Both the position numbers and the translations under genes were made by a program. This document shows, piece by piece, positions 16,466-25,005 of a DNA stretch of 64,000 nucleotides. Numbering within the stretch: position 1 is the stretch's first letter; each line of letters opens with the position of its first letter. The notes under the pieces were generated by a model, which was given only the letters and a program-made list of their open reading frames with translations, was not told where the DNA came from and did no database searches. Source of the DNA: JAHZKN01 sp965250205 (GTDB lineage Bacteria; Pseudomonadota; Alphaproteobacteria; Rhizobiales; Hyphomicrobiaceae); contig CBDFNK010000018.1 of the NCBI GenBank assembly GCA_965250205.1, positions 169,260 to 233,259 of the forward strand, in the 5' to 3' direction.

Positions 16466-17826
16466 CGCCTTCCTCCGCGTGATGACGCACCCCTGAGTTT
16501 AGCCTTCTTGATAAGGCCCTCATACTGGTGCGCCAAAAGATGACTTTGCACCTGCGCAACGGTGTCCATGGTGACAGACACCGCGATCAGCAGCGAGGTG
16601 CCGCCGAAGTAGAATGGCACAGCAGCCTTTGCACGCAGAATTTCAGGCAACACACAAACAGCGGCCAGATAAATAGCACCAACGACAGTGATCCGCGTCA
16701 AAACATAGTCGATATATTCAGCCGTGCGATCACCAGGGCGTATGCCTGGAATAAAGCCACCGTATTTGCGCAAATTGTCAGCGGTGTCCTTCGGGTTGAA
16801 CACCACGGCGGTGTAGAAGAACGCGAAGAAGATGATCAGCGTGACAAAGGTCAACAGATAGAGCGGTTGGCCGGGACCAAGTGCTGCCGTAATCGTGTTC
16901 AGCCAGTCTGGACCGCCACCTTGCGCGCTTGAGAATTGCGCAGCCGTCACAGGTAACAACAACAGGGACGATGCGAAGATCGGCGGGATCACACCAGATG
17001 AGTTGAGCTTCAACGGCAGGTGAGAGCTTTCACCTTGGGCCTGTCGATTGCCGACCTGTCGTTTCGGATATTGAATCAACAAGCGTCGCTGGGCACGTTC
17101 AATAAAGACGATCGCGGCGACCACAAACAACATCAGTGCCAGAAGCGCCAACAACATGAAAGTTGAGATTGCGCCTTCGCGCGCCATGCCGAAGAGCTGC
17201 GGGATCGCAACTGGCAGGCCGGCGACGATGCCAGCGAAGATGATCAGCGAGATACCATTACCTATGCCGCGCTGAGTGATCTGCTCACCAAGCCACATCA
17301 GGAACATTGTGCCGCCGACAAGCGTAATGACCGTTGTCAGGCGGAAGAAGTAGCCTGGGTCAATAACGACTGCACCCGCTTCTGAGCGCGACCCTTCAAG
17401 ACCAACAGCAATACCGTAGGCTTGGAACGCAGCCAAAATCACCGTGAGATAGCGCGTGTATTGGTTGATCTGCTTGCGACCCTGCTCGCCCTCTTTCTTC
17501 AGCTTTTCAAGCGTCGGGTTCACCGACTGCATGAGCTGCATGATAATCGAAGCCGAGATATAAGGCATAATGTTCAGCGCGAAGATCGCCATACGCTCAA
17601 CGGCACCGCCAGAGAACATGTTAAACATGCCCAGGATGCCTTGCGATTGAGAATTAAACAGCGCTTCGAAAGCCGCGACATTGATGCCGGGAATAGGAAT
17701 CCAGGTGCCAAAGCGATAAACCAACAGCGCACCTAGCGTGAACCAGATGCGCCGCTTCAGGTCTTCCGCCTTGGAAAAGGCAGAAAAATTTAGGTTCTTA
17801 GCAAGCTGCTCGGCAGCTGAAACCAT
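16462..17826 (-). CDS. secY: Protein translocase subunit SecY
   Basis: 454 aa, ten hydrophobic segments, forming the channel of the Sec translocon. The ATG at 17826 has GGAG 9 bases upstream. Signatures: the plug region after IPIPGIN, MFNMFSGGAVERMAIFALNIMPYISASIIMQL, ISLIIFAGIVAGLP, and the cytoplasmic loop QYPKRQVG. It ends in an ATGA overlap with adk. Confidence 0.97.
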   Translation of the reverse strand: MVSAAEQLAKNLNFSAFSKAEDLKRRIWFTLGALLVYRFGTWIPIPGINVAAFEALFNSQSQGILGMFNMFSGGAVERMAIFALNIMPYISASIIMQLMQSVNPTLEKLKKEGEQGRKQINQYTRYLTVILAAFQAYGIAVGLEGSRSEAGAVVIDPGYFFRLTTVITLVGGTMFLMWLGEQITQRGIGNGISLIIFAGIVAGLPVAIPQLFGMAREGAISTFMLLALLALMLFVVAAIVFIERAQRRLLIQYPKRQVGNRQAQGESSHLPLKLNSSGVIPPIFASSLLLLPVTAAQFSSAQGGGPDWLNTITAALGPGQPLYLLTFVTLIIFFAFFYTAVVFNPKDTADNLRKYGGFIPGIRPGDRTAEYIDYVLTRITVVGAIYLAAVCVLPEILRAKAAVPFYFGGTSLLIAVSVTMDTVAQVQSHLLAHQYEGLIKKAKLRGASSRGGRR

Positions 17827-17920
17827 GATCCGTGTCTCCCACCTGCACAAAGCCAGTGTGCAGCAAACTCTTCAGGTGGGGGCCAAACCGCAAATTAAAA
17901 GGCGGCAGTCCCCATAAGTG

Positions 17921-18451
17921 TTACTTTTTCTCTTTGGCCGCTTTTTTGGCAGCCGTCTTTTTGCGCTTTTCTTCGTCCGCCGCCAAAACCTTTGGCTCAA
18001 TAATTTTGATTGAGCCGCCAGCCTTTTCAATCGCAACCGTTGCAGACGCTGTCGCGTGATTAACTGTTAGTGCCAGCTTGGCTTTCAACGCGCCATTGCC
18101 GAGAATCCGCAGACCATCTTTTGCACGCCGCACAGCACCGATTTCAACCAGCGTAGCAACGGTAACGTCACCACCATCTTTCAGCTTGCCAGCTTCGACA
18201 GCAGCTTGCAGTTGACCAAGGTTGATCTCGTTGTAGTTCTTGCGGCGCCACTTGGTGAAACCACGCTTTGGTAGACGGCGATGCAATGGCATCTGGCCAC
18301 CTTCAAAGCCTGCAAGAGCAACACCCTCGCGCGACTTTTGGCCTTTGACGCCACGCCCTGCTGTTTTGCCGACACCTGAGCCGATACCGCGACCTACGCG
18401 GACCCGGTTTTTGTTGGCACCAGCATTGTCTTTAACTTCGTTGAGCCGCAT
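17921..18451 (-). CDS. rplO: 50S ribosomal protein L15
   Basis: 176 aa from the ATG at 18451 (AAGGAG 10 bases upstream), longer than the usual 145-160 because of a Lys/Ala-rich tail (EEKRKKTAAKKAAKEKK). Core: MRLNEVKDNAGANKNRVRVGRGIGSG and GFEGGQMPLHRRLPKRGF. Confidence 0.97.
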   Translation of the reverse strand: MRLNEVKDNAGANKNRVRVGRGIGSGVGKTAGRGVKGQKSREGVALAGFEGGQMPLHRRLPKRGFTKWRRKNYNEINLGQLQAAVEAGKLKDGGDVTVATLVEIGAVRRAKDGLRILGNGALKAKLALTVNHATASATVAIEKAGGSIKIIEPKVLAADEEKRKKTAAKKAAKEKK

Positions 18452-18484
18452 GGGACCCACACTCCTTAATAAGTGTCCAAAACC

Positions 18485-18679
18485 TTAGGCTTGATCTTCC
18501 ACAATGCGCACCAGGTGATGCACCTTGTTGATCATGCCCCGTACAGCAGGGGTATCTTCCAACGTTCGCGTACGATGCAGCTTGTTGAGACCAAGACCTA
18601 CCAAGGTCTGCCCTTGCACCTTATTGCGTCGGATCGGAGAGCCGATCTGTTCGACTGTAACTGTCTTTTTCGCTGCCAT
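18485..18679 (-). CDS. rpmD: 50S ribosomal protein L30
   Basis: 64 aa, normal size. Matches: VEQIGSPIRRNKVQGQTLVGLGLNKLHRTRTLEDTPAVRGMINKVHHLVRI. It lies between rpsE and rplO as in other spc operons. Confidence 0.97.
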   Translation of the reverse strand: MAAKKTVTVEQIGSPIRRNKVQGQTLVGLGLNKLHRTRTLEDTPAVRGMINKVHHLVRIVEDQA

Positions 18680-18747
18680 CTTCGTTCACCGGTTGGTCGC
18701 CGCTTTGAGAGACTAGCCCCGCAGCAGCGCAATCAAAGTTTGTCGCC

Positions 18748-19326
18748 TTAAGCGTCTGCGACCACTTCATCTTGAGCCGAAACATCACGCCTGCGCGAAA
18801 CGATCTCGGACACTTTCTTGTTGCGACGGGCTGCCACGGCGCGTGGGTTCTCCTGCCGCTTCAAGGCATCAAAAGTGGCACGAATAACGTTGTATGGGTT
18901 GGTTGAACCAACCGACTTTGCAACAACGTCCTGCACACCCAGCATTTCAAAGACAGCGCGCATAGCGCCACCTGCAATGATGCCGGTACCGGCAGGCGCC
19001 GCTCTCAGCACAACTTTACCCGCTCCGTGACGGCCCTTGCTGTCGTGGTGCAAGGTACGTGCATCGCGCAACGGCACGCGCACCAGATCACGGCGTGCAG
19101 ACTCGGTCGCCTTGCGAATAGCTTCAGGAACTTCACGCGCCTTACCGTGACCAAAGCCAACGCGGCCTTTCAAGTCACCAACAACAACGAGCGCTGCAAA
19201 TCCGAACCGCTTACCACCCTTCACAACCTTCGCAACGCGATTGATGTGAACCAGCTTGTCGGAAAATTCGCTCTCCTCGCGATCACGGTCGCGTCCGCGA
19301 TCTCCTCGGCCTGGGGAACGTGCCAC
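18748..19326 (-). CDS. rpsE: 30S ribosomal protein S5
   Basis: 192 aa. Matches: LVHINRVAKVVKGGKRFGFAALVVVGD, the G-x-G-H-G-K-A-x-E-V-P loop and GTGIIAGGAMRAVFEMLGVQDVVAKS. The Arg/Glu-rich N-terminal extension is typical of alphaproteobacterial S5. Confidence 0.98.
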   Translation of the reverse strand: MARSPGRGDRGRDRDREESEFSDKLVHINRVAKVVKGGKRFGFAALVVVGDLKGRVGFGHGKAREVPEAIRKATESARRDLVRVPLRDARTLHHDSKGRHGAGKVVLRAAPAGTGIIAGGAMRAVFEMLGVQDVVAKSVGSTNPYNVIRATFDALKRQENPRAVAARRNKKVSEIVSRRRDVSAQDEVVADA

Positions 19327-19342
19327 AGTTAAAGTCCTTTCA

Positions 19343-19705
19343 TTAGAAGTTCAGCCCGCCTTCGCGCGCTGCATCAGCCAAGGCTTTCACTCGGCCGTGA
19401 AAAAGATATGAGCCACGATCAAAGATCACGTCATTGACGCCAGCGCCTTTAGCGCGCTCGGCCAATAGTTTGCCAACAGCCTTTGCCGCTTCGGTATCTG
19501 CACCGGTCTTCAAAGACGATTTCAGATCGTTTTCTAACGTTGAAGCAGCAGCAAGTGTCTTGCCTGCTGTATCATCGATCACCTGCGCATAAATATGCTT
19601 AGACGAACGAAACACCGACAAGCGCGGGCGACCTTTGGCGCGTTTTCTAAGCGCCAAGCGGACCCGCTTTTTGCGGCGCTCTAAGAGTTTTCTTATGCCA
19701 GCCAT
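19343..19705 (-). CDS. rplR: 50S ribosomal protein L18
   Basis: 120 aa. L18 binds 5S rRNA. Matches: RKKRVRLALRKRAKGRPRLSVFRSSKHIYAQVIDD and the closing FDRGSYLFHGRVKALADAAREGGL. Confidence 0.98.
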   Translation of the reverse strand: MAGIRKLLERRKKRVRLALRKRAKGRPRLSVFRSSKHIYAQVIDDTAGKTLAAASTLENDLKSSLKTGADTEAAKAVGKLLAERAKGAGVNDVIFDRGSYLFHGRVKALADAAREGGLNF

Positions 19706-19721
19706 AATTTTATCTCACGTC

Positions 19722-20264
19722 CTATTTCTTCTTACCTTCCTTGCGGAAGATGTATTCGCCCTGATAGCGGATGCCCTTGCCTTGGTAGGGCTCTGGCGGG
19801 CGGTAGGCGCGAATTTCGGCTGCGACCTGACCCACCAACTGACGATCAATGCCGGAAACCTCTACGATTTCCTGCTTGGCGCCAGCCACCTTGACTTCAA
19901 TCCCCTTTGGGATGTTGTGAATGACTTCATGGCTGTAGCCAACATTCAGCTGCAGCTTGTCTTTACCCTTCATCGCCGCGCGATAACCAACACCCTGAAT
20001 TTCAAGCGTCTTGGAATATCCTTCCGAAACGCCTTGAACGAGATTGAAAATGCACGTGCGCGACGTGCCCCACATGGACCGTGAGCGCTTGTCATCAGCA
20101 CGTGGTTTTACCTCGATGCCATCATCTGTCTTTTCAATCAGAACCTCGTCAGGGGCTGAGAATGCCAGCTCACCCTTAGGGCCCTTCATCTTGACGATTT
20201 GGCCATCGATGGTCGCGGTTACACCCGAAGGTACGGCGACGGGTCTTTTGCCAATGCGCGACAT
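19722..20264 (-). CDS. rplF: 50S ribosomal protein L6
   Basis: 180 aa. Two repeats of the L6 fold; matches include SRIGKRPVAVPSGV, GVSEGYSKTLEIQGVGYRA, and the signature PEPYQGKGIRYQGEYIFRKEGKKK. Confidence 0.98.
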   Translation of the reverse strand: MSRIGKRPVAVPSGVTATIDGQIVKMKGPKGELAFSAPDEVLIEKTDDGIEVKPRADDKRSRSMWGTSRTCIFNLVQGVSEGYSKTLEIQGVGYRAAMKGKDKLQLNVGYSHEVIHNIPKGIEVKVAGAKQEIVEVSGIDRQLVGQVAAEIRAYRPPEPYQGKGIRYQGEYIFRKEGKKK

Positions 20265-20312
20265 AGTTTTCTAAACCTTGTGTTTGCCAGGCCCTCGTGT
20301 CCCGGCGTTCAA

Positions 20313-20711
20313 CTAGAAGACGTTACAAAGAATCTCACCACCAACATTTTCTTCACGCGCCTTGGTGTCAGACATCACACCCTTTGGCGTGGACAGAATG
20401 GCAACGCCAAGACCGTTGGCAACCGCAGCCAAATCCTTCACCGGCGAATAAACGCGCCGACCGGGCGTTGAAACCCGCGCAATCTTTTTGATCGCAGGCT
20501 CCCCGTTGAAGTACTTCAGCTCAATTTCAAATTCAGGCATGCCATCTTTTGGCTCAACACGAACGTAGCCGCGGATAAAGCCTTCATCTGCAAGCACATC
20601 AAGCACGCAGCCGCGAATGTTAGAGGCAGGTGTTGCCACTTTTGGTCGGCGGCGCATTTGCGCATTGCGGATACGTGTCAGCATATCGCCTAGAGGATCG
20701 CTCATCGACAT
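20313..20711 (-). CDS. rpsH: 30S ribosomal protein S8
   Basis: 132 aa. S8 binds helix 21 of 16S rRNA and, in many bacteria, represses the spc operon. Matches: DPLGDMLTRIRNAQMRR, SNIRGCVLDVLADEGFI and GVAILSTPKGVMSDTKAREENVGGEILC. Confidence 0.98.
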   Translation of the reverse strand: MSMSDPLGDMLTRIRNAQMRRRPKVATPASNIRGCVLDVLADEGFIRGYVRVEPKDGMPEFEIELKYFNGEPAIKKIARVSTPGRRVYSPVKDLAAVANGLGVAILSTPKGVMSDTKAREENVGGEILCNVF

Positions 20712-20725
20712 GTGTTTCGTTCTCC

Positions 20726-21031
20726 CTACCAGCTCGACTTGACCATGCCAGGAATCAGGCCTTGACTGGCGAGCTCCCTAAGCTGGTTACGGCACATGCG
20801 AAGTTTGCGATAATATCCGCGCGGACGCCCTGTAATTTCGCAACGGTTGCGCACCCGGTTTGGTGCAGAGTTGCGTGGCAACTGCGCCAATTTCATGTGC
20901 GCTGCAAAGCGGTCTTCAGCGGAAACCTTCTGGTCATGCGCAATTGAGCGGAGTTGCTTACGCTTCTCCAAATATTGCGCGGCCAGCTTTTGCCGCTTTT
21001 TGTTGTTTTCAACAGTACCTTTTTTAGCCAT
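20726..21031 (-). CDS. rpsN: 30S ribosomal protein S14, zinc-independent form
   Basis: 101 aa, the long form without the two CxxC motifs. Matches: LPRNSAPNRVRNRCEITGRPRGYYRKLRMCRNQLRELASQG and the invariant end PGMVKSSW. Confidence 0.98.
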   Translation of the reverse strand: MAKKGTVENNKKRQKLAAQYLEKRKQLRSIAHDQKVSAEDRFAAHMKLAQLPRNSAPNRVRNRCEITGRPRGYYRKLRMCRNQLRELASQGLIPGMVKSSW

Positions 21032-21073
21032 TCGTAATTCTCCAAAGGCCTTTCAGGGGCCGCCTGAGGTCCT

Positions 21074-21715
21074 CTAGTTGTAAAACGGGAAGTTGAAGCC
21101 ACGCAGTAGTTCGCGTGCTTCATCGTCAGTGTTGGCCGTGGTGCAAACCACAACGTCCATGCCCCAGATTTCATCTACCTTGTCGTAGTCGATTTCAGGG
21201 AAAACAATGTGTTCCTTCAGGCCACAGGCATAGTTGCCACGACCGTCAAAACTTTTTGGATTGAGACCGCGGAAATCCTTCACGCGTGGCAGCGCGATTG
21301 TGACAAAGCGATCCAAAAATTCATACATACGGTCACCACGTAGCGTGACCTTGGCACCAAGCGTCATGCCTTCGCGCACTTTAAACGTCGCGATGGATTT
21401 GCGCGCCTTTGCCAATTGTGGCTTTTGACCTGCAATCATCGACAGATCGTTTGCGGCGTTTTCAAGCTTCTTACGGTCAGCGGTAGCTTCACCAATACCC
21501 ATGTTGAGTACCACTTTTTCGATACGTGGCACCTGCATTGGGTTTTTGTAGGAAAACTCTTTGACCAGCTGGTCACGCACAACATCTTTATATTGCGTCT
21601 TCATGCGCGGCACATAATCCGCAGGGCGCGCTGATGCACCTGCGGATTTGCCAGATTTTCCGGATTTGCCGGATTTGCCGGATTTGCCGGATTTTTTTGC
21701 GTCGTTATCAGCCAT
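21074..21715 (-). CDS. rplE: 50S ribosomal protein L5 with a (GKS)n N-terminal extension
   Basis: 213 aa, against about 180-187 in most bacteria. The standard L5 begins near MKTQYKDVVRDQLVKEF (residue about 37) and runs to GFNFPFYN; it includes RIEKVVLNMGIGEA and the FRGLNPKSFDGRGNYACGLKEH loop. The first 36 residues hold about five GKS triplets encoded by a 9-bp tandem repeat. The upstream start is used here because it directly follows the rplX stop; starting at the internal Met would remove the extension. Confidence 0.95.
   Translation of the reverse strand: MADNDAKKSGKSGKSGKSGKSGKSAGASARPADYVPRMKTQYKDVVRDQLVKEFSYKNPMQVPRIEKVVLNMGIGEATADRKKLENAANDLSMIAGQKPQLAKARKSIATFKVREGMTLGAKVTLRGDRMYEFLDRFVTIALPRVKDFRGLNPKSFDGRGNYACGLKEHIVFPEIDYDKVDEIWGMDVVVCTTANTDDEARELLRGFNFPFYN
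21642..21697 (-). repeat. 9-bp tandem repeat encoding GKS triplets in rplE
   Basis: About five consecutive near-identical copies of a 9-bp unit (ccggatttg on the plus strand) encode Gly-Lys-Ser repeated in the L5 N-terminal extension. Repeat length is a multiple of three, so expansion or loss would keep the frame. Confidence 0.85.
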
Positions 21716-21718
21716 GAC

Positions 21719-22045
21719 CTAATTCTTCTCCGAGATCACTTCACCAGAACGTTTGGCAAAGCGAACTTTTTTACCGTCTTCCAAAAGCTTAAAACCAACC
21801 CGAGTTGGCTTGCCATCTTTTGGATCTTCAAGCGCCAAATTCGAAATATGAATTGGTGCTTCTTTCGAAATAATGCCGCCTTCTTGGGTTGGCGATTGGC
21901 GTTGGTGTCTGCGGGCAACATTCACGCCGCGCACCACCGCACGATTTTCTTTCGGGCGCACTTCGATAACTTCGCCCTTTTTGCCTTCATCACGGCCAAT
22001 CATGACGATGACGTTGTCGCCTTTTTTGATTTTCAAACTCGCCAT
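21719..22045 (-). CDS. rplX: 50S ribosomal protein L24
   Basis: 108 aa. KOW motif KIKKGDNVIVMIGRDEGKKGEV; then GVNVARRHQRQSPTQEGGIISKEAPIHISNLAL. Its ATG overlaps the rplN stop by one base (TAATG). Confidence 0.98.
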   Translation of the reverse strand: MASLKIKKGDNVIVMIGRDEGKKGEVIEVRPKENRAVVRGVNVARRHQRQSPTQEGGIISKEAPIHISNLALEDPKDGKPTRVGFKLLEDGKKVRFAKRSGEVISEKN

Positions 22046-22413
22046 TACAGAACCTCCGGTGCCAGAGACACGATCTTCATGTGCTTCTTGGCACGCAATT
22101 CGCGGGTTACTGGGCCAAAGATGCGGGTGCCAACTGGCTCGCCTTGCGCGTTGATGAGCACAGCCGCATTGCGGTCAAAGCGGATCAAAGACCCATCTGC
22201 CCGACGCACTCCCTTTGCAGTGCGCACAACAACTGCTTTCATCACCTGGCCCTTTTTGACACGACCCTTAGGGATCGCCTCTTTGATCGAAACAACGATG
22301 ATATCACCGACACTTGCATATTTGCGCTTTGAGCCACCCAGCACTTTAATGCACTGGACGCGACGCGCTCCTGAATTGTCGGCGACGTCGAGATTCGACT
22401 CCATCTGGATCAT
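22045..22413 (-). CDS. rplN: 50S ribosomal protein L14
   Basis: 122 aa from the ATG at 22413, the standard length; an open frame further upstream is not used because L14 begins MIQMESNLDVADNSGARRV. AAGGA lies about 10 bases upstream. Also VVRTAKGVRRADGSLIRFDRNAAVLIN and the C-terminal LRAKKHMKIVSLAPEVL. Confidence 0.98.
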   Translation of the reverse strand: MIQMESNLDVADNSGARRVQCIKVLGGSKRKYASVGDIIVVSIKEAIPKGRVKKGQVMKAVVVRTAKGVRRADGSLIRFDRNAAVLINAQGEPVGTRIFGPVTRELRAKKHMKIVSLAPEVL

Positions 22414-22511
22414 CGCTAATGCTTCCTTCTCACTTGCCACTGCCAAATTTTGCAGGGCGCATCTTATTGTTCGTCTCAATTGCGTCGGTGAGGCTTAAGG
22501 TTCGTAGACCG

Positions 22512-22745
22512 TTACGCTCCTGCCAAAACCACCCAACGCTTGTGTTTTGAAATTGGCGCGGTCTCTTCAATAGAAACCTGATCACCAACCTTGAACTTGT
22601 TTGCTTCATCATGCGCCTGATACTTCTTGGTACGGCGCACGGTCTTTTTCAGCAGTGGGTGGGTGTAGCGGCGCTCCACCTGAACAACGACCGTCTTATC
22701 GGTTTTGTTCGACACCACCACTCCGCTGAGAATCCGCTTTGGCAT
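22512..22745 (-). CDS. rpsQ: 30S ribosomal protein S17
   Basis: 77 aa. Matches: MPKRILSGVVVSNKTDKTVVVQVERRYTHPLLKKTVRRTKKYQAHDE and GDQVSIEETAPISKHKRW. Confidence 0.98.
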   Translation of the reverse strand: MPKRILSGVVVSNKTDKTVVVQVERRYTHPLLKKTVRRTKKYQAHDEANKFKVGDQVSIEETAPISKHKRWVVLAGA

Positions 22746-22756
22746 TACTGTCTCCC

Positions 22757-22966
22757 TTAACCGGCGGCTTGTGTTTCGCCGACCCGCTTCTCGCGCGCAA
22801 TCGTCTGAACCCGTGCAATGTCACGGCGAACCTGCCGTACACGCGATGTATTCTCAAGCTGGCCAGAAGCTTTCTGGAAGCGCAGGTTGAACTGCTCTTT
22901 CTTCAGCTTGACCAGTTGGTCGTCCAATTGATCGAGCGACATATCTCTAAAGTCGGCGGCGCTCAT
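22757..22966 (-). CDS. rpmC: 50S ribosomal protein L29
   Basis: 69 aa, two helices. Matches: LDQLDDQLVKLKKEQFNLRFQKASGQLENTSRVRQVRRDIARVQTI. Confidence 0.97.
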   Translation of the reverse strand: MSAADFRDMSLDQLDDQLVKLKKEQFNLRFQKASGQLENTSRVRQVRRDIARVQTIAREKRVGETQAAG

Positions 22967-23032
22967 CTGTCTTCCTCATCTCTACTTCTGCGCTTGCCTT
23001 TTGGGTGCGCAGGGTGATCTTTACAACGTTGC

Positions 23033-23443
23033 CTAGCCAATTCGCGTCACAATTCGCGTGGTTAGTGGCAGCTTGGCGGCACCCAATCGCAGCGCTTCAC
23101 GCGCAACTTCGTCAGGCACACCATCTAATTCAAACATGACCCGGCCCGGCGCGACCCTTGCGCACCAATAATCAACCGCACCTTTACCCTTACCCATACG
23201 AACTTCAGCAGGCTTCGAGGTGACAGGCACATCAGGGAATATCCGGATCCAAACACGTCCGGCACGTTTCATGTGACGTGTAATGGCACGACGCGCCGCC
23301 TCGATCTGGCGAGCAGTAACACGCTCTGGCGCCATGGCTTTCAAACCGTGCGAGCCAAAGTTCAGCGCCGTGCCGCCCTTGGCCGCACCATGGATGCGAC
23401 CCTTGAACACTTTACGGTGCTTAAATTTTTTCGGTTGCAGCAT
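23033..23443 (-). CDS. rplP: 50S ribosomal protein L16
   Basis: 136 aa. Matches: MLQPKKFKHRKVFKGRIHG, ARRAITRHMKRAGRVWIRIFPDVPVTSKPAEVRMGKGKG and FELDGVPDEVAREALRLGAAKLP. Confidence 0.98.
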   Translation of the reverse strand: MLQPKKFKHRKVFKGRIHGAAKGGTALNFGSHGLKAMAPERVTARQIEAARRAITRHMKRAGRVWIRIFPDVPVTSKPAEVRMGKGKGAVDYWCARVAPGRVMFELDGVPDEVAREALRLGAAKLPLTTRIVTRIG

Positions 23444-23465
23444 CGTCTAAACCCTTTGAAATCCC

Positions 23466-24194
23466 TTAAGCGTTTGGTTTGCGAGCGCCATCACGGTCGC
23501 GACGTTGGCGGTGACCACCACCTTCTTGCGCTTCCAAGACACGCTTTTCTGAGGCCATGGGATCGTGCTCCATGATCTCACCCTTAAACACCCAAACCTT
23601 GATACCGATGATGCCGTAAGCGGTTGCCGCTTTGCCGTAACCAAAATCGATATCAGCGCGCAGCGTGTGCAACGGCACCCGGCCTTCGCGATACCATTCG
23701 GTACGTGCAATTTCAGCGCCGCCAAGACGGCCGGCAACGTTGATACGAATGCCAACGGCTCCAAGGCGCAATGCCGATTGCACAGCCCGCTTCATAGCAC
23801 GACGGAAGGCAACACGGCGCTCAAGCTGTTGCGCGATATTCTCAGCGATCAGCGTGGCGTCAATTTCAGGCTTGCGTACTTCAACAATGTTCAAGTGCAC
23901 TTCTGAATCTGTCAGACGCGCCAACTGGCCTCTGAGTTTGTCGATGTCAGCGCCCTTCTTGCCGATCAAAACACCAGGGCGCGCTGTGTGCACCGTTACA
24001 CGGCACTTTTTGTGCGGACGTTCGATCACAACCTTCGAAATACCGGCCGGACGCTGATACTTCATGATGTGGTTTCGAATGGCGCGGTCTTCATGCAGCA
24101 GTCGGCCATATTCGGCACCACCAGCAAACCACCGGCTATCCCAAGTCCGATTGATGCCGAGGCGCAGGCCAACGGGATTAATCTTCTGACCCAT
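23466..24194 (-). CDS. rpsC: 30S ribosomal protein S3
   Basis: 242 aa. KH domain with [35 protein letters not shown], then the C-terminal S3 domain ([57 protein letters not shown]-type). The basic tail [15 protein letters not shown] is common in Alphaproteobacteria. The ATG overlaps the rplV stop by one base. Confidence 0.98.
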   Translation of the reverse strand: [242 protein letters not shown]

Positions 24195-24704
24195 TATTCG
24201 ACTTCCTTCTGTGCTTTAGCTTTTGGCGCAGCTTTTTTGGGCGCAGCTTTTTTCTTCGCCTTTGGCTTTTCAGCAGGTTTTGTTTTTTCTTTAGCTTCTT
24301 TTTTCTTTTCAGCCTTTGCAGCTTCTGCTTCAGCATCCGTTTCGCGAACAACTACGGTGATTTGCGAAAATGGTTTTTCAACCACAGCTGCGCGGCCACG
24401 ACCACGGGCATGGAAGCGGCGCATCACCATGTTGCGGCCAACGTGGGCTTCAGCTACTACCAGATCGTTGACGTCCAGGTTGTGGTTGTTCTCAGCATTA
24501 GCGACAGCGCTCATCACACACTTGCGTACGTCATTGGCAATCCGCTTGCGCGAAAACTGCAAGTCAGCAATCGCCTTGTCGACTTTCTTGCCGCGGATCA
24601 GGCCTGCAACCAAATTCAATTTTTTGAGGCGAAACCCGAAGGTTCTTGGTAATAGCCATTGCTTCGTTATCGGCCAAAACCCGCTCACGCTTTGCTTTGC
24701 CCAT
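24194..24704 (-). CDS. rplV: 50S ribosomal protein L22, apparent +1 frameshift
   Basis: The true start is the ATG at 24702-24704, overlapping the rpsS stop as TAATG. From it one reads MGKAKRERVLADNEAMAITKNLRVSPQ, the normal L22 start, up to a run of six A (plus strand 24630-24635). The rest of L22 (KLNLVAGLIRGKKVDKAIADLQF...) continues only if one A is dropped. The span of 511 bases is one more than a multiple of three. The remaining protein is normal up to EKPFSQITVVVRE and carries a long Lys/Ala/Pro-rich tail. L22 lines the exit tunnel and is essential, so a one-base sequencing or assembly error in the homopolymer is the simplest reading. Confidence 0.93.
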
Positions 24705-24982
24705 TATCGTTTCACCGCTTTCTTATCGCCCGCATGGCCGTTGTAGGTCCGAGTTGGCGAGAACTCACCAAACTTGTGGCCGATCATGTCTTCGTTGACA
24801 TTTACCGGAACATGCTTCTTGCCGTTGTAGACGCCAAAGGTCAGACCAACGAACTGCGGCAGGATTGTTGACCTCCTGCTCCAGATTTTAATCACTTCGT
24901 TGCGGCCAGATTCGCGCACTTTGTCCGCCTTCTTAAGAAGGTAGGAATCAACGAATGGGCCTTTCCACACTGAGCGTGTCAC
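24704..24982 (-). CDS. rpsS: 30S ribosomal protein S19
   Basis: 92 aa. Matches: TRSVWKGPFVDSYLLKKADK, IKIWSRRSTILPQFVGLTFGVYNGKKHVPVNVNEDMIGHKFGEFSPTR. The stop overlaps the rplV start. Confidence 0.98.
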   Translation of the reverse strand: MTRSVWKGPFVDSYLLKKADKVRESGRNEVIKIWSRRSTILPQFVGLTFGVYNGKKHVPVNVNEDMIGHKFGEFSPTRTYNGHAGDKKAVKR

Positions 24983-25005
24983 TGTCTTCTCCTAAAGCCT
25001 TGTGG

